Below, one piece after another: positions 35,745 to 50,478 of a DNA stretch of 64,000 nucleotides (position 1 is its first letter; the number at the start of each line of letters is the position of its first letter). The position numbers were made by a program, and so were the translations under genes. Source of the DNA: Micromonospora sp. WMMD1082 (GTDB taxonomy: Bacteria; Actinomycetota; Actinomycetes; Mycobacteriales; Micromonosporaceae); assembly GCF_029626175.1 (NCBI RefSeq), contig NZ_JARUBM010000002.1, positions 372,001 to 436,000 on the forward strand, written 5' to 3'. The notes under the pieces are model-generated. The model ran no database searches, was not told the origin of the DNA, and was given only the letters and a program-made list of their open reading frames with translations.

Positions 35745-37238
35745 TCAGGCGCCGAGGCGCGCCAGGATCAGTTCGCGGACGGTCTTGGCGTCGGCCTGGC
35801 CGCGGGTGGTCTTCATGACCGCGCCGACCAGGGCGCCGGCCGCGGCGACCTTGCCGCTGCGCACCTTGTCGGCGATGGCCGGGTTGGCGGCGATCGCCTC
35901 GTCCACGGCGGCGGTCAGCGCGCCGGTGTCGGAGACGACCTCCAGGTTGCGGTTGGTCATGATCTCGGTCGGGGAGCCCTCCCCGGCGACCACGCCCTCC
36001 AGCACCGTACGGGCCAGCTTGTCGTTGAGCTTGCCGGCGTCGACCAGGCCCTGCAGCTCGGCGACCTGCGTCGGGGTGGCCCCGATGTCGGCCAGCTCCA
36101 CGCCCGTCTCGTTGGCCCGCCGGGACAGCTCGCCGAGCCACCACTTGCGGGCCGCCGCCGGGGTCGCACCGGCGGCCACCGTGGCCTCGATCAGCTCGAC
36201 CGCGCCGGCGTTGAGCACCGACTGCATGTCCGCGTCGGAGAGCCCCCACGCCTGCTGGAGCCGGCGGCGGTGCAGCCGGGGCAGCTCCGGCAGGGCGGCC
36301 TTCAGCTCGGCCACCCAGGCCGGGTCCGGCGCGAGCGGCACCAGGTCCGGCTCGGGGAAGTACCGGTAGTCGGTGGCGGTCTCCTTGGACCGGCCGGGGG
36401 TGGTGTCCCCGGTGTCCTCGTGGAAGTGCCGGGTCTCCTGGGTGATCCGCCCGCCCGCGTCGAGCACCGACGCCTGGCGCAGCATCTCCGAGCGGACCGC
36501 CCGCTCCACCGACCGCAGCGAGTTGACGTTCTTCGTCTCGGTGCGGGTGCCCCACTCCTCGCCGGGCAGGTTCAGCGAGGTGTTCACGTCGCAGCGCAGC
36601 GAGCCCTCCTCCATGCGTACGTCGGAGACGCCGAGCGAGCGGAGCACGTCGCGCAGTTCGGTGACGTACGCGCGGGCCACCTCGGGGGCGAGCGCGGCGG
36701 TGCCGGGGATCGGCTTGGTGACGATCTCGACCAGCGGGATGCCGGCCCGGTTGTAGTCGACCAGCGACTCGGTCGCGCCGTGGATGCGGCCGGTGGCGCC
36801 GCCGACGTGCAGCGTCTTGCCGGTGTCCTCCTCCAGGTGCACCCGCTCGATGCCGATCCGCACCATCTCACCGTTCACCTCGACGTCCAGGTAACCGTCG
36901 ACGCAGAGCGGCTCGTCGTACTGGCTGATCTGGAAGTTCTTCGGCATGTCCGGGTAGAAGTAGTTCTTCCGGGCGAACCGGCACCACGTCGCGATGGAGC
37001 AGCTCAGGGCCAGGCCGATCCGGATGGTCGCCTCGATGGCCGCGGAGTTGGCCACCGGCAGCGAGCCGGGCAGGCCCAGGCAGACCGGGCAGACCCGGGT
37101 GTTCGGCTCGCCACCGAAGTCGGTCGGGCAGCCGCAGAACATCTTCGTGTTCGTGCCCAGCTCGACGTGGGTCTCCAGGCCGATCACCGGCTCGTAGCGC
37201 GCGACGACCTCGTCGTACGCGGGCAGTGTCGTCGTCAT
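35745..37238 (-). CDS. gatB: Asp-tRNA(Asn)/Glu-tRNA(Gln) amidotransferase subunit B
   Basis: Subunit of GatCAB, which amidates misacylated Glu-tRNA(Gln) and Asp-tRNA(Asn). It is 497 residues from the ATG at 37238, with GGGAG 5 bases upstream. The cradle domain begins [20 protein letters not shown] and has the zinc cysteines of CGCP and CPVCLG. The tRNA-binding helical and tail domains follow, ending with the YqeY-like segment [20 protein letters not shown]. The in-frame codons before 37238 overlap gatA. It is last in the gatC-gatA-gatB operon, 14 bp after gatA. Confidence 0.97.
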   Translation of the reverse strand: MTTTLPAYDEVVARYEPVIGLETHVELGTNTKMFCGCPTDFGGEPNTRVCPVCLGLPGSLPVANSAAIEATIRIGLALSCSIATWCRFARKNYFYPDMPKNFQISQYDEPLCVDGYLDVEVNGEMVRIGIERVHLEEDTGKTLHVGGATGRIHGATESLVDYNRAGIPLVEIVTKPIPGTAALAPEVARAYVTELRDVLRSLGVSDVRMEEGSLRCDVNTSLNLPGEEWGTRTETKNVNSLRSVERAVRSEMLRQASVLDAGGRITQETRHFHEDTGDTTPGRSKETATDYRYFPEPDLVPLAPDPAWVAELKAALPELPRLHRRRLQQAWGLSDADMQSVLNAGAVELIEATVAAGATPAAARKWWLGELSRRANETGVELADIGATPTQVAELQGLVDAGKLNDKLARTVLEGVVAGEGSPTEIMTNRNLEVVSDTGALTAAVDEAIAANPAIADKVRSGKVAAAGALVGAVMKTTRGQADAKTVRELILARLGA

Positions 37239-37252
37239 CGGTGCTCCCTGCC

Positions 37253-38728
37253 TCACAGTGCCGGTGGAGTGAACGTGCCGACGGCGCTCTCCAGCGCGGC
37301 GGCGACCCGGTACATCCGGTCGTCGGCCATCGTCGGGGCCATCACCTGAAGACCGACCGGCAGCCCGTCGGAGAGCCCGCACGGCACCGAGATGCCCGGC
37401 CCGCCGTAGAGGTTGGTCGGGATGGTGAACAGGTCGGCCAGGTACATCTGGTACGGGTCGGCGGTGCGCGCGCCCAGCGGGAACGCCACGAACGGGGTGG
37501 TCGGCGAGATCAGCGCGTCGACCCGCTCGAACGCCGCGGTGAAGTCGCGGGTGATCAGCGTACGCACCTTCTGCGCCTGCCCGTAGTAGGCGTCGTAGTA
37601 GCCCGAGGAGAGCGCGTACGTGCCGATCATGATGCGTCGCTTGACCTCGGCGCCGAACCCGGCCTCCCGGGTCAGCGACATGACCTCCTCCAGCGACCGG
37701 TTGCCGTCGTCACCGGCCCGCAGCCCGAACCGAACGCCGTCGAAGCGGGCCAGGTTGGAGGAGCACTCGCTGGGCGCGATCAGGTAGTACGCGGGCAGCG
37801 CGTACCGGAAGTGCGGGCAGGAGATTTCGACGATCTCCGCGCCGAGCTTCGTCAACGTGTCGACGGCCTCGTCGAAGGCGGCCGTCACCCCCGGTTCGGC
37901 GCCCTCGCCGCCGAACTCGGTGACGATGCCCAGCCGCACCCCGCTCAGGTCGCCGGTGGCGCCGAGCTTCGCCGCGGCCACCACGTCCGGCACCGGCGCC
38001 GGGATGGAGGTGGAGTCGCGCGGGTCGTGCCCGCCGATCGCGGCGTGCAGCAGCGCGGCGTCCAGCACCGTACGCGCGCACGGGCCGGGTGTGTCCAGCG
38101 AGGAGGAGAACGCCACCAGGCCGTACCGGGAGGTGCCGCCGTACGTCGGCTTCGCGCCGACGGTGCCGGTGACCGCGCCCGGCTGGCGGATCGAGCCGCC
38201 GGTGTCCGAGCCGATCGCCAGCGGCGCCTCGTACGCGGCCAGCGCCGCGGCGCTCCCCCCACCGGAACCGCCGGGGATGCGGTCGGTGTCCCACGGGTTG
38301 CGGGTCGGCCCGTACGCGGAGTATTCCGTGGAGGAGCCCATCGCGAACTCGTCCATGTTGGTCTTGCCGAGCATCACCGTGCCGGCGGCGCGCAGCCGCT
38401 CCACGATGGTCGAGTCGTACGGCGGGCGCCAACCCTCCAGGATCTTCGACCCGACGGTGGTCGGCACGCCCCTGGTGGTCAGCACGTCCTTGACCGCCAC
38501 CGGCACGCCGGCCAGCGGGCCCAGCTCCGCGCCGGTGGCGCGGCGGGCGTCGACGGCGCGGGCGGCGGCCAGCGCGCCCTCGGTGTCGACGTGCAGGAAG
38601 GCGTTGACCCGGTCGTCGACGGCGGCGATCCGGTCCAGGTGGGCCTGGGTGATCTCGACCGCGGAGGTCTCACCGGCGGCGACGAGTCCCGCGATCTGGG
38701 TCGCGGTCAATCTGGTGACGTCGGTCAT
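37253..38728 (-). CDS. gatA: Asp-tRNA(Asn)/Glu-tRNA(Gln) amidotransferase subunit A
   Basis: Glutaminase subunit of GatCAB, supplying ammonia through a channel to GatB. The 491 residues carry the amidase signature with the Ser-cisSer-Lys triad: Lys in [12 protein letters not shown] and the serines in [19 protein letters not shown] and [13 protein letters not shown]. It starts at an ATG overlapping the gatC stop by 4 bases (ATGA), giving the coupled translation usual for this operon. Confidence 0.97.
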   Translation of the reverse strand: MTDVTRLTATQIAGLVAAGETSAVEITQAHLDRIAAVDDRVNAFLHVDTEGALAAARAVDARRATGAELGPLAGVPVAVKDVLTTRGVPTTVGSKILEGWRPPYDSTIVERLRAAGTVMLGKTNMDEFAMGSSTEYSAYGPTRNPWDTDRIPGGSGGGSAAALAAYEAPLAIGSDTGGSIRQPGAVTGTVGAKPTYGGTSRYGLVAFSSSLDTPGPCARTVLDAALLHAAIGGHDPRDSTSIPAPVPDVVAAAKLGATGDLSGVRLGIVTEFGGEGAEPGVTAAFDEAVDTLTKLGAEIVEISCPHFRYALPAYYLIAPSECSSNLARFDGVRFGLRAGDDGNRSLEEVMSLTREAGFGAEVKRRIMIGTYALSSGYYDAYYGQAQKVRTLITRDFTAAFERVDALISPTTPFVAFPLGARTADPYQMYLADLFTIPTNLYGGPGISVPCGLSDGLPVGLQVMAPTMADDRMYRVAAALESAVGTFTPPAL

Positions 38729-39030
38729 GAGGCCACATCCTCGTCCAGGATCCGCGGTACGCGGAACCGCTGCTCCTCCGCGTCGGGCGCACCCGACAGC
38801 GCCTCCTCGGGCGTCAGGCCCGGCGTCACGACGTCCGCCCGGAGCACGTTGGTCAGTGGCACCGAGTGCGAGGTCGGCGGGATGTCCGCGGCGGCGACCT
38901 CGCCCACCTGGGCGACCGCTTGGAGGATCACGTCGAGCTGGCCGGCGAAGGTGTCCAGTTCCTCCTCCGTCACGGCGAGCCGCGACAGTCGCGCCAGGTG
39001 CGCGACCTCCTCGCGGGAGATGGCGGCCAT
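38725..39030 (-). CDS. gatC: Asp-tRNA(Asn)/Glu-tRNA(Gln) amidotransferase subunit C
   Basis: The small subunit that wraps and stabilises GatA and GatB. It is 101 residues from the ATG at 39030 ([20 protein letters not shown]), with GAAGGGGG upstream. The family pattern continues with [15 protein letters not shown], then [11 protein letters not shown] and a C-terminal [10 protein letters not shown]. The frame stays open upstream to 39168, but those codons have no ribosome site and are unlike GatC. It is first in the operon. Confidence 0.96.
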   Translation of the reverse strand: MAAISREEVAHLARLSRLAVTEEELDTFAGQLDVILQAVAQVGEVAAADIPPTSHSVPLTNVLRADVVTPGLTPEEALSGAPDAEEQRFRVPRILDEDVAS

Positions 39031-39175
39031 CGGTGCCCCCTTCGTGGCTGTGCTGCGTCTGCCTGACGTGCGCCGCGCTGGCGCCCGGTACGCGACGCGC
39101 GGTGACGGCACCGAGTCTATTGTTCCGCGCCGGGCGGGCCGCTGCCGGCTCCCCGGGCCGCCCGGCACCGCCGGG

Positions 39176-41683
39176 TCACCGGGCGTGCCGGCGGGGCACC
39201 TCCGCCTCGTCGTGGCCGCCGAGCGGGCGCAGCGGACGGTACCGGGCCAGCCAGGCGACCAGTTCCTCGGCCGGCATCGGCCGGGCGTAGAACCAGCCCT
39301 GGGCGGCGTCGCAGCCGGCCGCGTGCAGCATCCGCCAGGTCCGCTCGTCCTCCACCCCCTCGGCCACCACCCGCAGGCCCAACGCCTTGGCCAGCTCGAT
39401 CGTGGAGCGGACGATCGCCGCGTCGTCGGTGTCCTCGGCCATGCCGAGCACGAACGAGCGGTCGACCTTCACCTCCACCAGCGGCAGCCGGCGCAGGTGC
39501 TGGAGGGAGGAGTACCCGGTGCCGAAGTCGTCCAGCGCGATGCCCACCCCGATCCGGTGCAGCCGGGTGATGGTGGTCAGCACCCGGCGCGGGTCGGCCA
39601 TCAGCGCACCCTCGGTGATCTCCAGTTGCAGCCGGTCCGGTGCGACGCCGTAGCGGGCGAGCCGGTCGGCGATCTGGTCGGCGATCTCGCCGGTGTGCAG
39701 GTCGCGGACGCTGACGTTGACCGCCGCCCGCAGCCCGAGGCCCGCCGCCGACCACTTGGCGAGCTGCTCCACCACGTCGTCGACGACCCGGCGGGTGAGC
39801 AGGCGCATCACCGCGCTCTGCTCGGCGACCCGGATCAGCTCCTCCGGGTCGACCATCCCCCGGCGCGGATGCCGCCAGCGCAGCAGCGCCTCCACCCCGA
39901 CCACCTCGCCGGTGGCGATGGCGATCTGCGGCTGGTAATACATCATGATCTCGCCGGCGTCACCGGCCGGTTCCGTGCCGTCGGCCGGCGGCGCCACGTC
40001 GGGTTGCCCGCCGCCCGGTGCCGGGCCCGACCGGTCGGTTGAGTGCGTCGGCGCCGACCACACCTCGGCCTGACGGGCGGCCCCGGTGTCGGCCGCCACC
40101 GCACCGCTGGTCGCCGTGGGCCCGACCGGCCGGGCGGATCCGTCCGCCCGATCCATCCGGTCCGCCCGACGCAGTGTCGGGTCCGCGCCGGTCACGATCC
40201 GGGCGATCAGCTCGTCGTCGTGGTCCACCGCCCGAGGGCGGCGTCGCCGCCGGCTCCACCACCGGGCGCCGGGACGCTCGTCGGCCGGCGGGGAGGCGGG
40301 CAGCACCGCACCGTCCCCGCCGCGGACCGTCGGCACGTCGGCCGGTGCGTCGCCCTGGCCGGGCCGGCCCGGCGATCCCACCTCCAGCACCCGACGGAGG
40401 TCGGCCAGCAGGCCCAGCCGCTCCGGGGAGTTGTGGTCGGACTCGGCGGTGTAGACGGCGACCGTGTCGTTGCGGTGCTTCGCGTCGTACATCGCCACGT
40501 CGGCGTGGCGCATCAGGGTGGCGAAGTCCTCGCCGTGCTCCGGGTAGAGGGCGATGCCGATGGAACCGCCGACGTCGAGCGGCAACCCGTCCAGCGGCAC
40601 CGGCTCGGCGAGGGCCTGCACGACCTGGTCGGCCAGGGATCGGGCCTCGCCGGCGTTGGTGAGCCCGGTCATGACGATCGCGAACTCGTCACCGCCGAGA
40701 CGGGCGACCATCTGCGGCGGCTCGACCGCATCGGTCAGCCGGGCACTCACCTCGACCAGCAGCCGGTCGCCCACCGCGTGACCGAGCGCGTCGTTGACGT
40801 TCTTGAAGCGGTCCAGGTCGATCAGCAGCAGGGCCAGCCGGGCACCGGACTCACCCCGGGCCGCGCGCTCGGCGTGCCGGTACACCTGCTCGTTGACCTC
40901 GGCCAGCAACGCCTTGCGGTTGGGCAGCCCGGTGAGCGGGTCGAGTGCGGCCAGTTGGTGCTGTTCGACGGTGAGCCGGGCCATCCGGTACACCGCGAAC
41001 AGCGGCACCAGCACCAGCGGGACCAGGGCCGCGCTGGCTCTCGCGGCGGTGACCAGCACCGGCGCGAGCAGCAGCAGCGACCCGGTGGAGAGCAGCTCGA
41101 AGGGCAGGCCGTGCCAGGCGTTGGGCCACCACCGCTCGCCGAACCGCAGCCGCACGGCGGCGGTGACCAGCCCGTAGTTGACCACGAACCAGGCGATGCC
41201 GGCGCCGCCGATCGCGGCGATGTCGGCCCCGCCCAGCGCTCCGCCGTCGAAGACGCCGCCCGGTCCCCACCGGGTGACCGCGTACGCGGCGGCCAGCGAG
41301 CAGGCGTACTGGCCGGCGTTGAAGGCCGTCCGCCAGGGTGCGTGCCGCATCCGGACCCCGGACACCACCACGGCGACCGCCTGCACCGCGACCGCCGGGC
41401 CGAGCCCCCAGCCGAGCAGGATCGCGAAGGTGAAACAGGTCGACGGAAAGACCGCCGAGGAGGACTGGCCCCGGCCGGGCGGAAGGAAGGGGCGCGCGTC
41501 GCAGGCCACGGCGAGCACCGCCATCGTCCAGAACGCCGCCGGCAGCTCCGGCAGGGTGGTGGCGAGCGACGCCAGTCCGTCGGCCGAGACCAGCACGGCC
41601 ACCGCCAGCACCGCGGCGACGAACGTGGCGAACTGCGCGGTCCGTCCGGGTGGGACGAGGTTACGCGGGTCGGGCGACTCCAT
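39176..41683 (-). CDS. Membrane GGDEF-EAL protein with long insertion in the EAL domain
   Basis: 835 residues from the ATG at 41683 (GGGAGG 4 bases upstream), with an alternative start at 41698. About six hydrophobic segments fill residues 15-210. The GGDEF site is intact ([11 protein letters not shown] near 330). The EAL domain keeps VEALLRW (near 598), [26 protein letters not shown] and AEGVE, so both activities are plausible. Between the first EAL helix ([14 protein letters not shown]) and the strand [11 protein letters not shown] lie about 130 charged, Pro/Gly-rich residues including [13 protein letters not shown], absent from the other two EAL proteins here. It is downstream of gatC on the same strand, 145 bp away. 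Confidence 0.9.
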   Translation of the reverse strand: MESPDPRNLVPPGRTAQFATFVAAVLAVAVLVSADGLASLATTLPELPAAFWTMAVLAVACDARPFLPPGRGQSSSAVFPSTCFTFAILLGWGLGPAVAVQAVAVVVSGVRMRHAPWRTAFNAGQYACSLAAAYAVTRWGPGGVFDGGALGGADIAAIGGAGIAWFVVNYGLVTAAVRLRFGERWWPNAWHGLPFELLSTGSLLLLAPVLVTAARASAALVPLVLVPLFAVYRMARLTVEQHQLAALDPLTGLPNRKALLAEVNEQVYRHAERAARGESGARLALLLIDLDRFKNVNDALGHAVGDRLLVEVSARLTDAVEPPQMVARLGGDEFAIVMTGLTNAGEARSLADQVVQALAEPVPLDGLPLDVGGSIGIALYPEHGEDFATLMRHADVAMYDAKHRNDTVAVYTAESDHNSPERLGLLADLRRVLEVGSPGRPGQGDAPADVPTVRGGDGAVLPASPPADERPGARWWSRRRRRPRAVDHDDELIARIVTGADPTLRRADRMDRADGSARPVGPTATSGAVAADTGAARQAEVWSAPTHSTDRSGPAPGGGQPDVAPPADGTEPAGDAGEIMMYYQPQIAIATGEVVGVEALLRWRHPRRGMVDPEELIRVAEQSAVMRLLTRRVVDDVVEQLAKWSAAGLGLRAAVNVSVRDLHTGEIADQIADRLARYGVAPDRLQLEITEGALMADPRRVLTTITRLHRIGVGIALDDFGTGYSSLQHLRRLPLVEVKVDRSFVLGMAEDTDDAAIVRSTIELAKALGLRVVAEGVEDERTWRMLHAAGCDAAQGWFYARPMPAEELVAWLARYRPLRPLGGHDEAEVPRRHAR

Positions 41684-41832
41684 CACACCTCCCGGCACGA
41701 GACGGACGGCCCGTGGGTTTCACGCGCCGCGCCCCCATGAAACGCCCCCACCACCCGATTTCCCGCCGCGACAGTCACGAATCGGTCGTAGTCGTGATTA
41801 AGTTGGTATCCGGGCGTACGCTCCCAAGATCG

Positions 41833-45536
<3,704 letters not shown>

Positions 45537-45587
45537 GACACGAAATGTAACTACGCTGGCGTTACATTTCAAGCTCTTAAGTTACAT
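45537..45587 (-). promoter_or_regulatory. Leaderless promoter with palindromic operator of the AlbA_2 gene
   Basis: On the minus strand TTGAAA (45572-45567) and TACATT (45549-45544) are 17 bases apart, and the ATG begins 7 bases after the -10, so the mRNA is probably leaderless. The promoter is overlaid by ATGTAAC (45545-45551) and GTTACAT (45561-45567), a perfect inverted repeat with a 9-base spacer. A third GTTACAT at 45581-45587 is 20 bp (two helical turns) from the second. This suits autorepression by the wHTH protein. Confidence 0.75.
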
Positions 45588-45617
45588 TTGATGTTGCGCC
45601 ACCAACGACTGGCTATT

Positions 45618-45687
45618 CCCCGGCACGGTATCCGGCCCGTGGGACACTCCGCCGACTCCCCCGCCACTCCAGCTGGCACGGCAGCCG
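45618..45687. repeat. Direct repeat R2 upstream of the AlbA_2 gene
   Basis: Second copy of the ligA upstream sequence: 46 identical bases, then 20 of 24. The copies are 1,625 bp apart in the same orientation. A shorter echo of R1 (CCCCGGCATTCCAGC) recurs at 45694-45708, where the ADP-ribosylglycohydrolase pseudogene ends. Confidence 0.9.
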
Positions 45688-45708
45688 CGGTTCCCCGGCA
45701 TTCCAGCG

Positions 45709-46400
45709 CTAGGGCCTGCGTTCCCAAGCGGCGGCGAGCGCGGCGAGTTGATCGGCGTACTCGATCCGGGTGGCCCACGGCGCCGGCCAGCCGGCCATCC
45801 CGTGGGCGGCACCGACGAAGGCTCCGGCAAGGGCGGCGATCGAGTCGGAGTCACCGGCGGTGGTGGCGCCGCGCGCCAGCGCGGCCACCGGGTCGTCGAC
45901 GTGCCGCAGCGCGCAGAGCACGGCGGTGGCCAGGGCCTCCTCGGCGACCCAGCCCTCACCGGTCAGCCGGCACGGGTCGCCGCCGTCGTCCGGCGCGGCG
46001 AGCGCCGCATGTTCGCCCCGCAGCCCTTCGAGCCGGCCTGGGTTGCCTGCTGCCAGGGCAGCCCCCGGGACAGCTCGGCGCAGGCCCGCAGGCAGGTCAT
46101 CCCCGGTGCGCGATTGTTCTCCGGACTGGCCGCCCAGTCGAGGAAGCGCCGCCGCAGCAGCGGCTCGACCGCCTCGGCGGTGTATCCGGGCGCGCCGTGC
46201 AGCGCCCAGCCCACCGCCAGGGCCATCTGGGTGTCGTCGGTGACCAGCGCCGGATCACCGACCAGCTCCCGGGGGCCGGTCGGACCGTACCGGCGGTTGA
46301 TCTCGGCGACGCTGAGGAACTCGGTGGGCTTGCCCAGGGCGTCACCGTAGGCGAGACCGAAGAGCGAGCCGGCGGCCCGCCGGGGCGAGGGGGCGATCAT
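45709..46400 (-). pseudogene. ADP-ribosylglycohydrolase family gene with internal deletion and frameshift
   Basis: The N-terminal part (46400 to about 46012) is a good family match: AAGSLFGLAYGDALGKPTEF, the metal site VTDDTQMALAVGW, and GSKGCGANMR. The frame then reads nonsense to a stop at 45963. The C-terminal part continues in another frame, from about 46008 to 45709 (GDPCRLTGEGWVAEEALATA, then the second metal motif AGDSDSIAALAGAF). About 100-120 residues normally found between these blocks are missing, so a deletion of some 300-360 bp shifted the frame. Intact relatives remove ADP-ribose from proteins or small molecules; this copy should be inactive. Confidence 0.82.
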
Positions 46401-46487
46401 GAAGGTGATGATGCCGCCGGCCGCAAGCCCCGGCCAGTGCCCGATCAGCCCACCGCCCCTCCCGCACCGGCCGCCGGAGGCCGGCGG

Positions 46488-46865
46488 TCAGCCCCAGCAG
46501 AGGCAGAATGGGTGGCCGGCCGGGTCGGCGTAGACCCGGAAGCCGTCGCCCTGGCCGGGCAGCCGCCGGGCGCCCAGGGCCAGGGCCGCCTTCTCCGCCG
46601 TGTCGATGTCGTCGACCGTGACATCGAGGTGGAACTGCTGGGGACGCTCCGGGTCGGGCCAGACCGGCGCGCGCAGCTCCGGCGCCCGTTGGAAGGCGAG
46701 CCGCGGCTGGTGCCCGGGATGGCCACCGAGCACCACCCACTCGTCGCCCTCGGAGTCCTCCTCGACCAGCGGCAGGCCGAGCAGCTCAGCACAGAAAGCG
46801 GCCAGCGCCCGAGGGTCGGGGCAGTCGATCACCGTGGAACGCAGCTGTCCAATCATGCCCGCCAT
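46488..46865 (-). CDS. Glyoxalase-like (VOC) domain protein
   Basis: 125 residues; the ATG at 46865 or at 46856 (GGCAGG 9 bases upstream) may be used. The two modules are LRSTVIDCPDPRALAAFCAE with WVVLGGHPGHQPRLAFQRA, and HLDVTVDDIDTAEKAALALG with FRVYADPAGHPFCLCWG. It resembles the glyoxalase-like group with a conserved HPFCL ending that is common in Streptomyces and Micromonospora. The ligand is unknown. It is separate from the AraC-linked VOC gene at 18.4 kb and only distantly similar. Confidence 0.85.
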   Translation of the reverse strand: MAGMIGQLRSTVIDCPDPRALAAFCAELLGLPLVEEDSEGDEWVVLGGHPGHQPRLAFQRAPELRAPVWPDPERPQQFHLDVTVDDIDTAEKAALALGARRLPGQGDGFRVYADPAGHPFCLCWG

Positions 46866-46892
46866 CCTGCCCGGTGGGTACGACGGGAAACC

Positions 46893-47894
46893 TCACTCCT
46901 CGGACAACCGGCGGCCGGCGTCCCGGCAGGCGGCCAGCACCGCGCGGGCGTACGCCGGGGTGGCTCCCGCCAGGCCACACGCGGGGGTGACCACGACCTG
47001 CTCGGCGAGGCGACGGCGCGGGAAGCCGAGGCGATCCCAGAGGGTGCGTACCCGGTCGGCGACCTCGGCCGAGGTCGGCGCGCGACCGACCGGCGACGAT
47101 GTCGGCGCGGCGCCGGCCAGCAGCCCGAGCCCGGCGTCGAGCGCCTCGCCCAGCGGGTCGAGGTCGGTCACCAGGCTCAGGTCGAGCGCGACGCCGACCG
47201 CGCCGGTGGACCGGATCAGCTCCAGCGGCACGTCCGGCGCGCAGCAGTGCACCACCGTCGGTACCCCGGCGGCCTCGACCAACATGGCCAGCAGTGCGCG
47301 GGCGTCGCCCGGCTCGACCGCCCGGTAGGTGCCGAGGCCACTCTCGGTGGGTACCCGGCCGGCGAGCACCGCCGGCAGCGCCGGCTCGTCGAGCTGGAGC
47401 AGCACCGACGCGCGGGGCAGCCGGCGGGCCACCGCCGCGACGTGCCCGCGCAGCCCTTCGGCGAGCGAACCGGCCAGATCGCGTACGGCACCGGGGTCGC
47501 GCACCATCCGGCCGCCGATCGGCAGCTCCACCGACGCGGCCAGGGTGAACGGGCCGGCCACCTGGACCTTGATCGGGCCGGCGTACTCCTCGGCCTGCTC
47601 GGCGAGCTGGTCGAGGTCGCGTTCCATCAGGTCGCGCGCCCGGCGCAGATCCCGGCCGGGGCGCGGCGCCACCCGCCACCGCGCGGCGTACAGCTCCATC
47701 GGTAGCTCGACCAGCAGGCCGGCGGTGCGGCCGAGCACGTCGGCGCCCGGGCCACGGGCCGGCAGCTCCGGCAGATGGGGCAGGGCGGGTAGCTCGCCGA
47801 GGACGATCCGCTGCGCCTCGGCGATGTCGGTGCCGGGCAGCGAACCGATGCCGGTCGCCGCTCCCGCCGGCCACGGCCACGCCTGATCACTCAC
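46893..47894 (-). CDS. MetE-like (UROD/cobalamin-independent methionine synthase superfamily) protein
   Basis: 333 residues from a GTG at 47894 (GGGAGG 11 bases upstream), far shorter than true MetE (about 750) and equal to its C-terminal barrel. Recognisable parts are ATGIGSLPGTDIAEAQRIV, KVQVAGPFTLAASVELP, LLQLDEPALPAVLAG, VVHCCAPDVPLELIRSTG and VVTPACGLAG. The His and Cys that bind zinc in MetE (HCCA and PACGLAG) are kept. The gene next to mnmA in mycobacteria is of the same kind. Whether it makes methionine is not established. Confidence 0.85.
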   Translation of the reverse strand: MSDQAWPWPAGAATGIGSLPGTDIAEAQRIVLGELPALPHLPELPARGPGADVLGRTAGLLVELPMELYAARWRVAPRPGRDLRRARDLMERDLDQLAEQAEEYAGPIKVQVAGPFTLAASVELPIGGRMVRDPGAVRDLAGSLAEGLRGHVAAVARRLPRASVLLQLDEPALPAVLAGRVPTESGLGTYRAVEPGDARALLAMLVEAAGVPTVVHCCAPDVPLELIRSTGAVGVALDLSLVTDLDPLGEALDAGLGLLAGAAPTSSPVGRAPTSAEVADRVRTLWDRLGFPRRRLAEQVVVTPACGLAGATPAYARAVLAACRDAGRRLSEE

Positions 47895-47952
47895 CGCCGC
47901 AGGGTACCTCCCGCCCCGGTCACCGCTCGGGACTGTCGCGCCGGCGGCACGG

Positions 47953-49026
47953 TCAGGCGGTGATGGTGGCGGAGCCGAGGACGATGTCACCGGCCGGGTC
48001 GGGGCGGTAGGCCACGATCGCCTGGCCGGCGGCCACGCCGCGCACCGGGCGACGCAGCTCGGCGTGCAGGCCGTCGCCGTCGACCGTGACGGCGGCGGGC
48101 ACCACCACGCCGTGCGCGCGCAGCTGCACCTCGCACTCGATCGGCCCGTCGGGGCGCGGGGCACCGGTCCAGATCGGCCGGGTGGCGCGGACCGTGGCGA
48201 CCTCCAGCGCCTCGGCCGGGCCGACGGTCACCGTGTTGGTCTTGGGCGTGATGGAGAGCACGTAGCGGGGGCGGCCGTCCGGAGCGGGACGGTCCAGGTG
48301 CAGACCACGTCGCTGGCCGACGGTGTACGCGTACGCTCCGGCGTGCCGGCCCACCACGGCCCCGGTGGTCGCGTCAACCACGTCGCCGGGCGTCTCACCG
48401 AGGCGCTGGGCCAGGAAGCCCCGGGTGTCGCCGTCGGCGATGAAGCAGATGTCGTGCGAGTCCGGCTTGTCGGCGACGGCGAGGCCTCGATCGGCCGCCT
48501 CCTGCCGGACCTGCGCCTTGGTGGACCCGCCGAGCGGGAAGATCGACCGGTCCAGCTGCTCTCGGGTGAGCACGGCCAGCACGTACGACTGGTCCTTGGC
48601 CTCGTCGACGCTGCGGCGCAGCAGGCCGTCCGGGCCGAGCCGCGCGTGGTGGCCGGTGACCACGGCGTCGAAGCCCAGGGCCACCGCCCGGTCCAGCACC
48701 GCGGCGAACTTGATCTTCTCGTTGCAGCGGAGGCAGGGGTTCGGGGTACGCCCCGCCGCGTACTCGGCGACGAAGTCGTCGACCACGTCGGCGTGGAAGC
48801 GGTCGGCCATGTCCCAGACGTAGAACGGGATGCCGATCACGTCGGCCGCGCGCCGGGCGTCGCGGGAGTCCTCCAGGGTGCAGCAGCCCCGCGCCCCGGT
48901 GCGGTAGGTCTGCGGGTTACGGGCCAGCGCCAGGTGCACGCCGGTGACGTCGTGCCCGGCCTGCACCGCCCGCGCCGCCGCCACGGCGGAATCCACGCCG
49001 CCGGACATCGCCGCCAACACCCTCAC
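47953..49026 (-). CDS. mnmA: tRNA 2-thiouridine synthase
   Basis: Thiolates U34 of tRNA Lys/Glu/Gln using sulfur from a cysteine desulfurase. 357 residues. The PP-loop motif is [17 protein letters not shown]; the catalytic cysteines are in [15 protein letters not shown] and [16 protein letters not shown], with a C-terminal beta-barrel from about 240. GTG codons at 49035, 49026 and 49020 are in frame; 49026 has the best spacing to GGGAG. It lies 97 bp downstream of the desulfurase gene on the same strand, a functional pairing. Confidence 0.95.
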   Translation of the reverse strand: MRVLAAMSGGVDSAVAAARAVQAGHDVTGVHLALARNPQTYRTGARGCCTLEDSRDARRAADVIGIPFYVWDMADRFHADVVDDFVAEYAAGRTPNPCLRCNEKIKFAAVLDRAVALGFDAVVTGHHARLGPDGLLRRSVDEAKDQSYVLAVLTREQLDRSIFPLGGSTKAQVRQEAADRGLAVADKPDSHDICFIADGDTRGFLAQRLGETPGDVVDATTGAVVGRHAGAYAYTVGQRRGLHLDRPAPDGRPRYVLSITPKTNTVTVGPAEALEVATVRATRPIWTGAPRPDGPIECEVQLRAHGVVVPAAVTVDGDGLHAELRRPVRGVAAGQAIVAYRPDPAGDIVLGSATITA

Positions 49027-49123
49027 CCGGACCACTCTCCCTTCCCATCGAGCCTATCCCCGAGCCCGCCGCCCGCTGCGCGAGGTGCCGACCGTCGGCT
49101 CAGCGGGGGTGCCAACCGCCGGG

Positions 49124-50299
49124 TCACCGGGGGGTACGCAGGGCAGCCGCCCGCCGGGCCCGGTCGACGGCTCCCGGCAGGGCGGCGATGAGCGCGTCGA
49201 CGTCGGCCGAGGTGCTGGTGTGGCCGAGGGAGAAGCGCAGCGAGGAGCGGGCGCGGTCGTCGTCCGCGCCCATCGCCAGCAGCACGTGCGAGGGCTGGGC
49301 CACCCCCGCCGAGCAGGCCGAACCGGTCGAGCAGGCGATGCCCTGGGCATCCAGCAGGAGCAGCAGGGCATCGCCCTCGCAGCCGGGGAACGAGAAGTGC
49401 GCGTTGCCGGGCAGCCGGTCGGTCGGGTCGCCGTTGAAGACGACCTCGGGTACCGCCTGCCGGACCCGCCGCACCAGGTCGTCGCGGAGCGCGGCCACCC
49501 GGGCGGCGTACTCCTGCTGGCCCTTGACCGCGGCCTCGACGGAGACCGCGAAGGCGACGATGCCGGCGGCGTCGAGGGTGCCGGAGCGTATGTCGCGCTC
49601 CTGGCCGCCGCCGTGCAGCAGTGGCACGGCCGCGACCTCCCGGGCCAGCACCAGCGCACCGACCCCGACCGGGCCGCCGAGCTTGTGACCGGTCACGGTG
49701 AGCGCGGCGACACCGCTGGCGGCGAAGTCGACCGGCACCTGGCCGACCGCCTGGATGGCGTCGGTGTGGAACGGCACGCCGTGTTCGGCGGCCACGGCGG
49801 CCAACTCGCCGATCCGCTGGACGGTGCCGACCTCGTTGTTGGCCCACATGGCGGTGACGAGCGCCGCCCGGTCACCGTGCTCGGCCAGCTCGGTACGGAG
49901 CGCGTCGGGATGCAGCCGCCCGCCGCCGTCGGCCGGCAGCCAGCCCACCTGGGCGCCCTCGTGGCGGCCCAGCCAGTCCACCGCGTCGAGCACGGCGTGA
50001 TGTTCGACCGCGCTGCAGACCACCCTGGTCCGTGCGGCGTCGGCGCCCCGGCGGGCCCAGAAGATGCCCTTGACCGCGAGGTTGTCGCTTTCGGTGCCGC
50101 CACCGGTAAAGATCACCTCGGAGGGCCGGGCACCCAGCGCGGCGGCCACCCGCTCCCGCGACTCCTCGACCCGCCGGCGGGCCCGCCGGCCGGACGCGTG
50201 CAGGGAGGACGCGTTTCCTACCTCGCGGGCGGTCGCGACGTACGCCGCCAATGCCTCGTCGAGCATCGGAGTGGTCGCGGCATGATCCAGGTAAGCCAT
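49124..50299 (-). CDS. iscS: Cysteine desulfurase (IscS/NifS family)
   Basis: Takes sulfur from cysteine with PLP for Fe-S clusters and tRNA thiolation. 391 residues. Motifs: LDHAATTPM at the N-terminus, [19 protein letters not shown], the PLP lysine in [11 protein letters not shown], and the active Cys in [18 protein letters not shown]. No ribosome site is seen. TAGGCT (50313-50308) lies 8 bases before the ATG and 5 before a GTG at 50302, suggesting a leaderless message. Its position upstream of mnmA indicates it feeds sulfur to that enzyme. Confidence 0.93.
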   Translation of the reverse strand: MAYLDHAATTPMLDEALAAYVATAREVGNASSLHASGRRARRRVEESRERVAAALGARPSEVIFTGGGTESDNLAVKGIFWARRGADAARTRVVCSAVEHHAVLDAVDWLGRHEGAQVGWLPADGGGRLHPDALRTELAEHGDRAALVTAMWANNEVGTVQRIGELAAVAAEHGVPFHTDAIQAVGQVPVDFAASGVAALTVTGHKLGGPVGVGALVLAREVAAVPLLHGGGQERDIRSGTLDAAGIVAFAVSVEAAVKGQQEYAARVAALRDDLVRRVRQAVPEVVFNGDPTDRLPGNAHFSFPGCEGDALLLLLDAQGIACSTGSACSAGVAQPSHVLLAMGADDDRARSSLRFSLGHTSTSADVDALIAALPGAVDRARRAAALRTPR

Positions 50300-50478
50300 C
50301 ACGGTTCAGCCTAACGACCGCGCCCGCGTTGACCGCAGACCGGATTGCCCGGGAGGGGAGGCGCAGCCGCGTACGGCGAATCTCCCGGCCGTACCGGGGT
50401 ACTACCCACGATGTCTCCGCCGAGTGGTTGCCGACGAGCGACAGCCACGGCAACCGCCCGTCGAGGGCTCCCGGACGG

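Noticed and set aside
46467..46484. GC hairpin overlapping the end of the 46488 glyoxalase-like gene
   Set aside because: It has only six base pairs, which is common by chance in such GC-rich DNA, and no T-tract.
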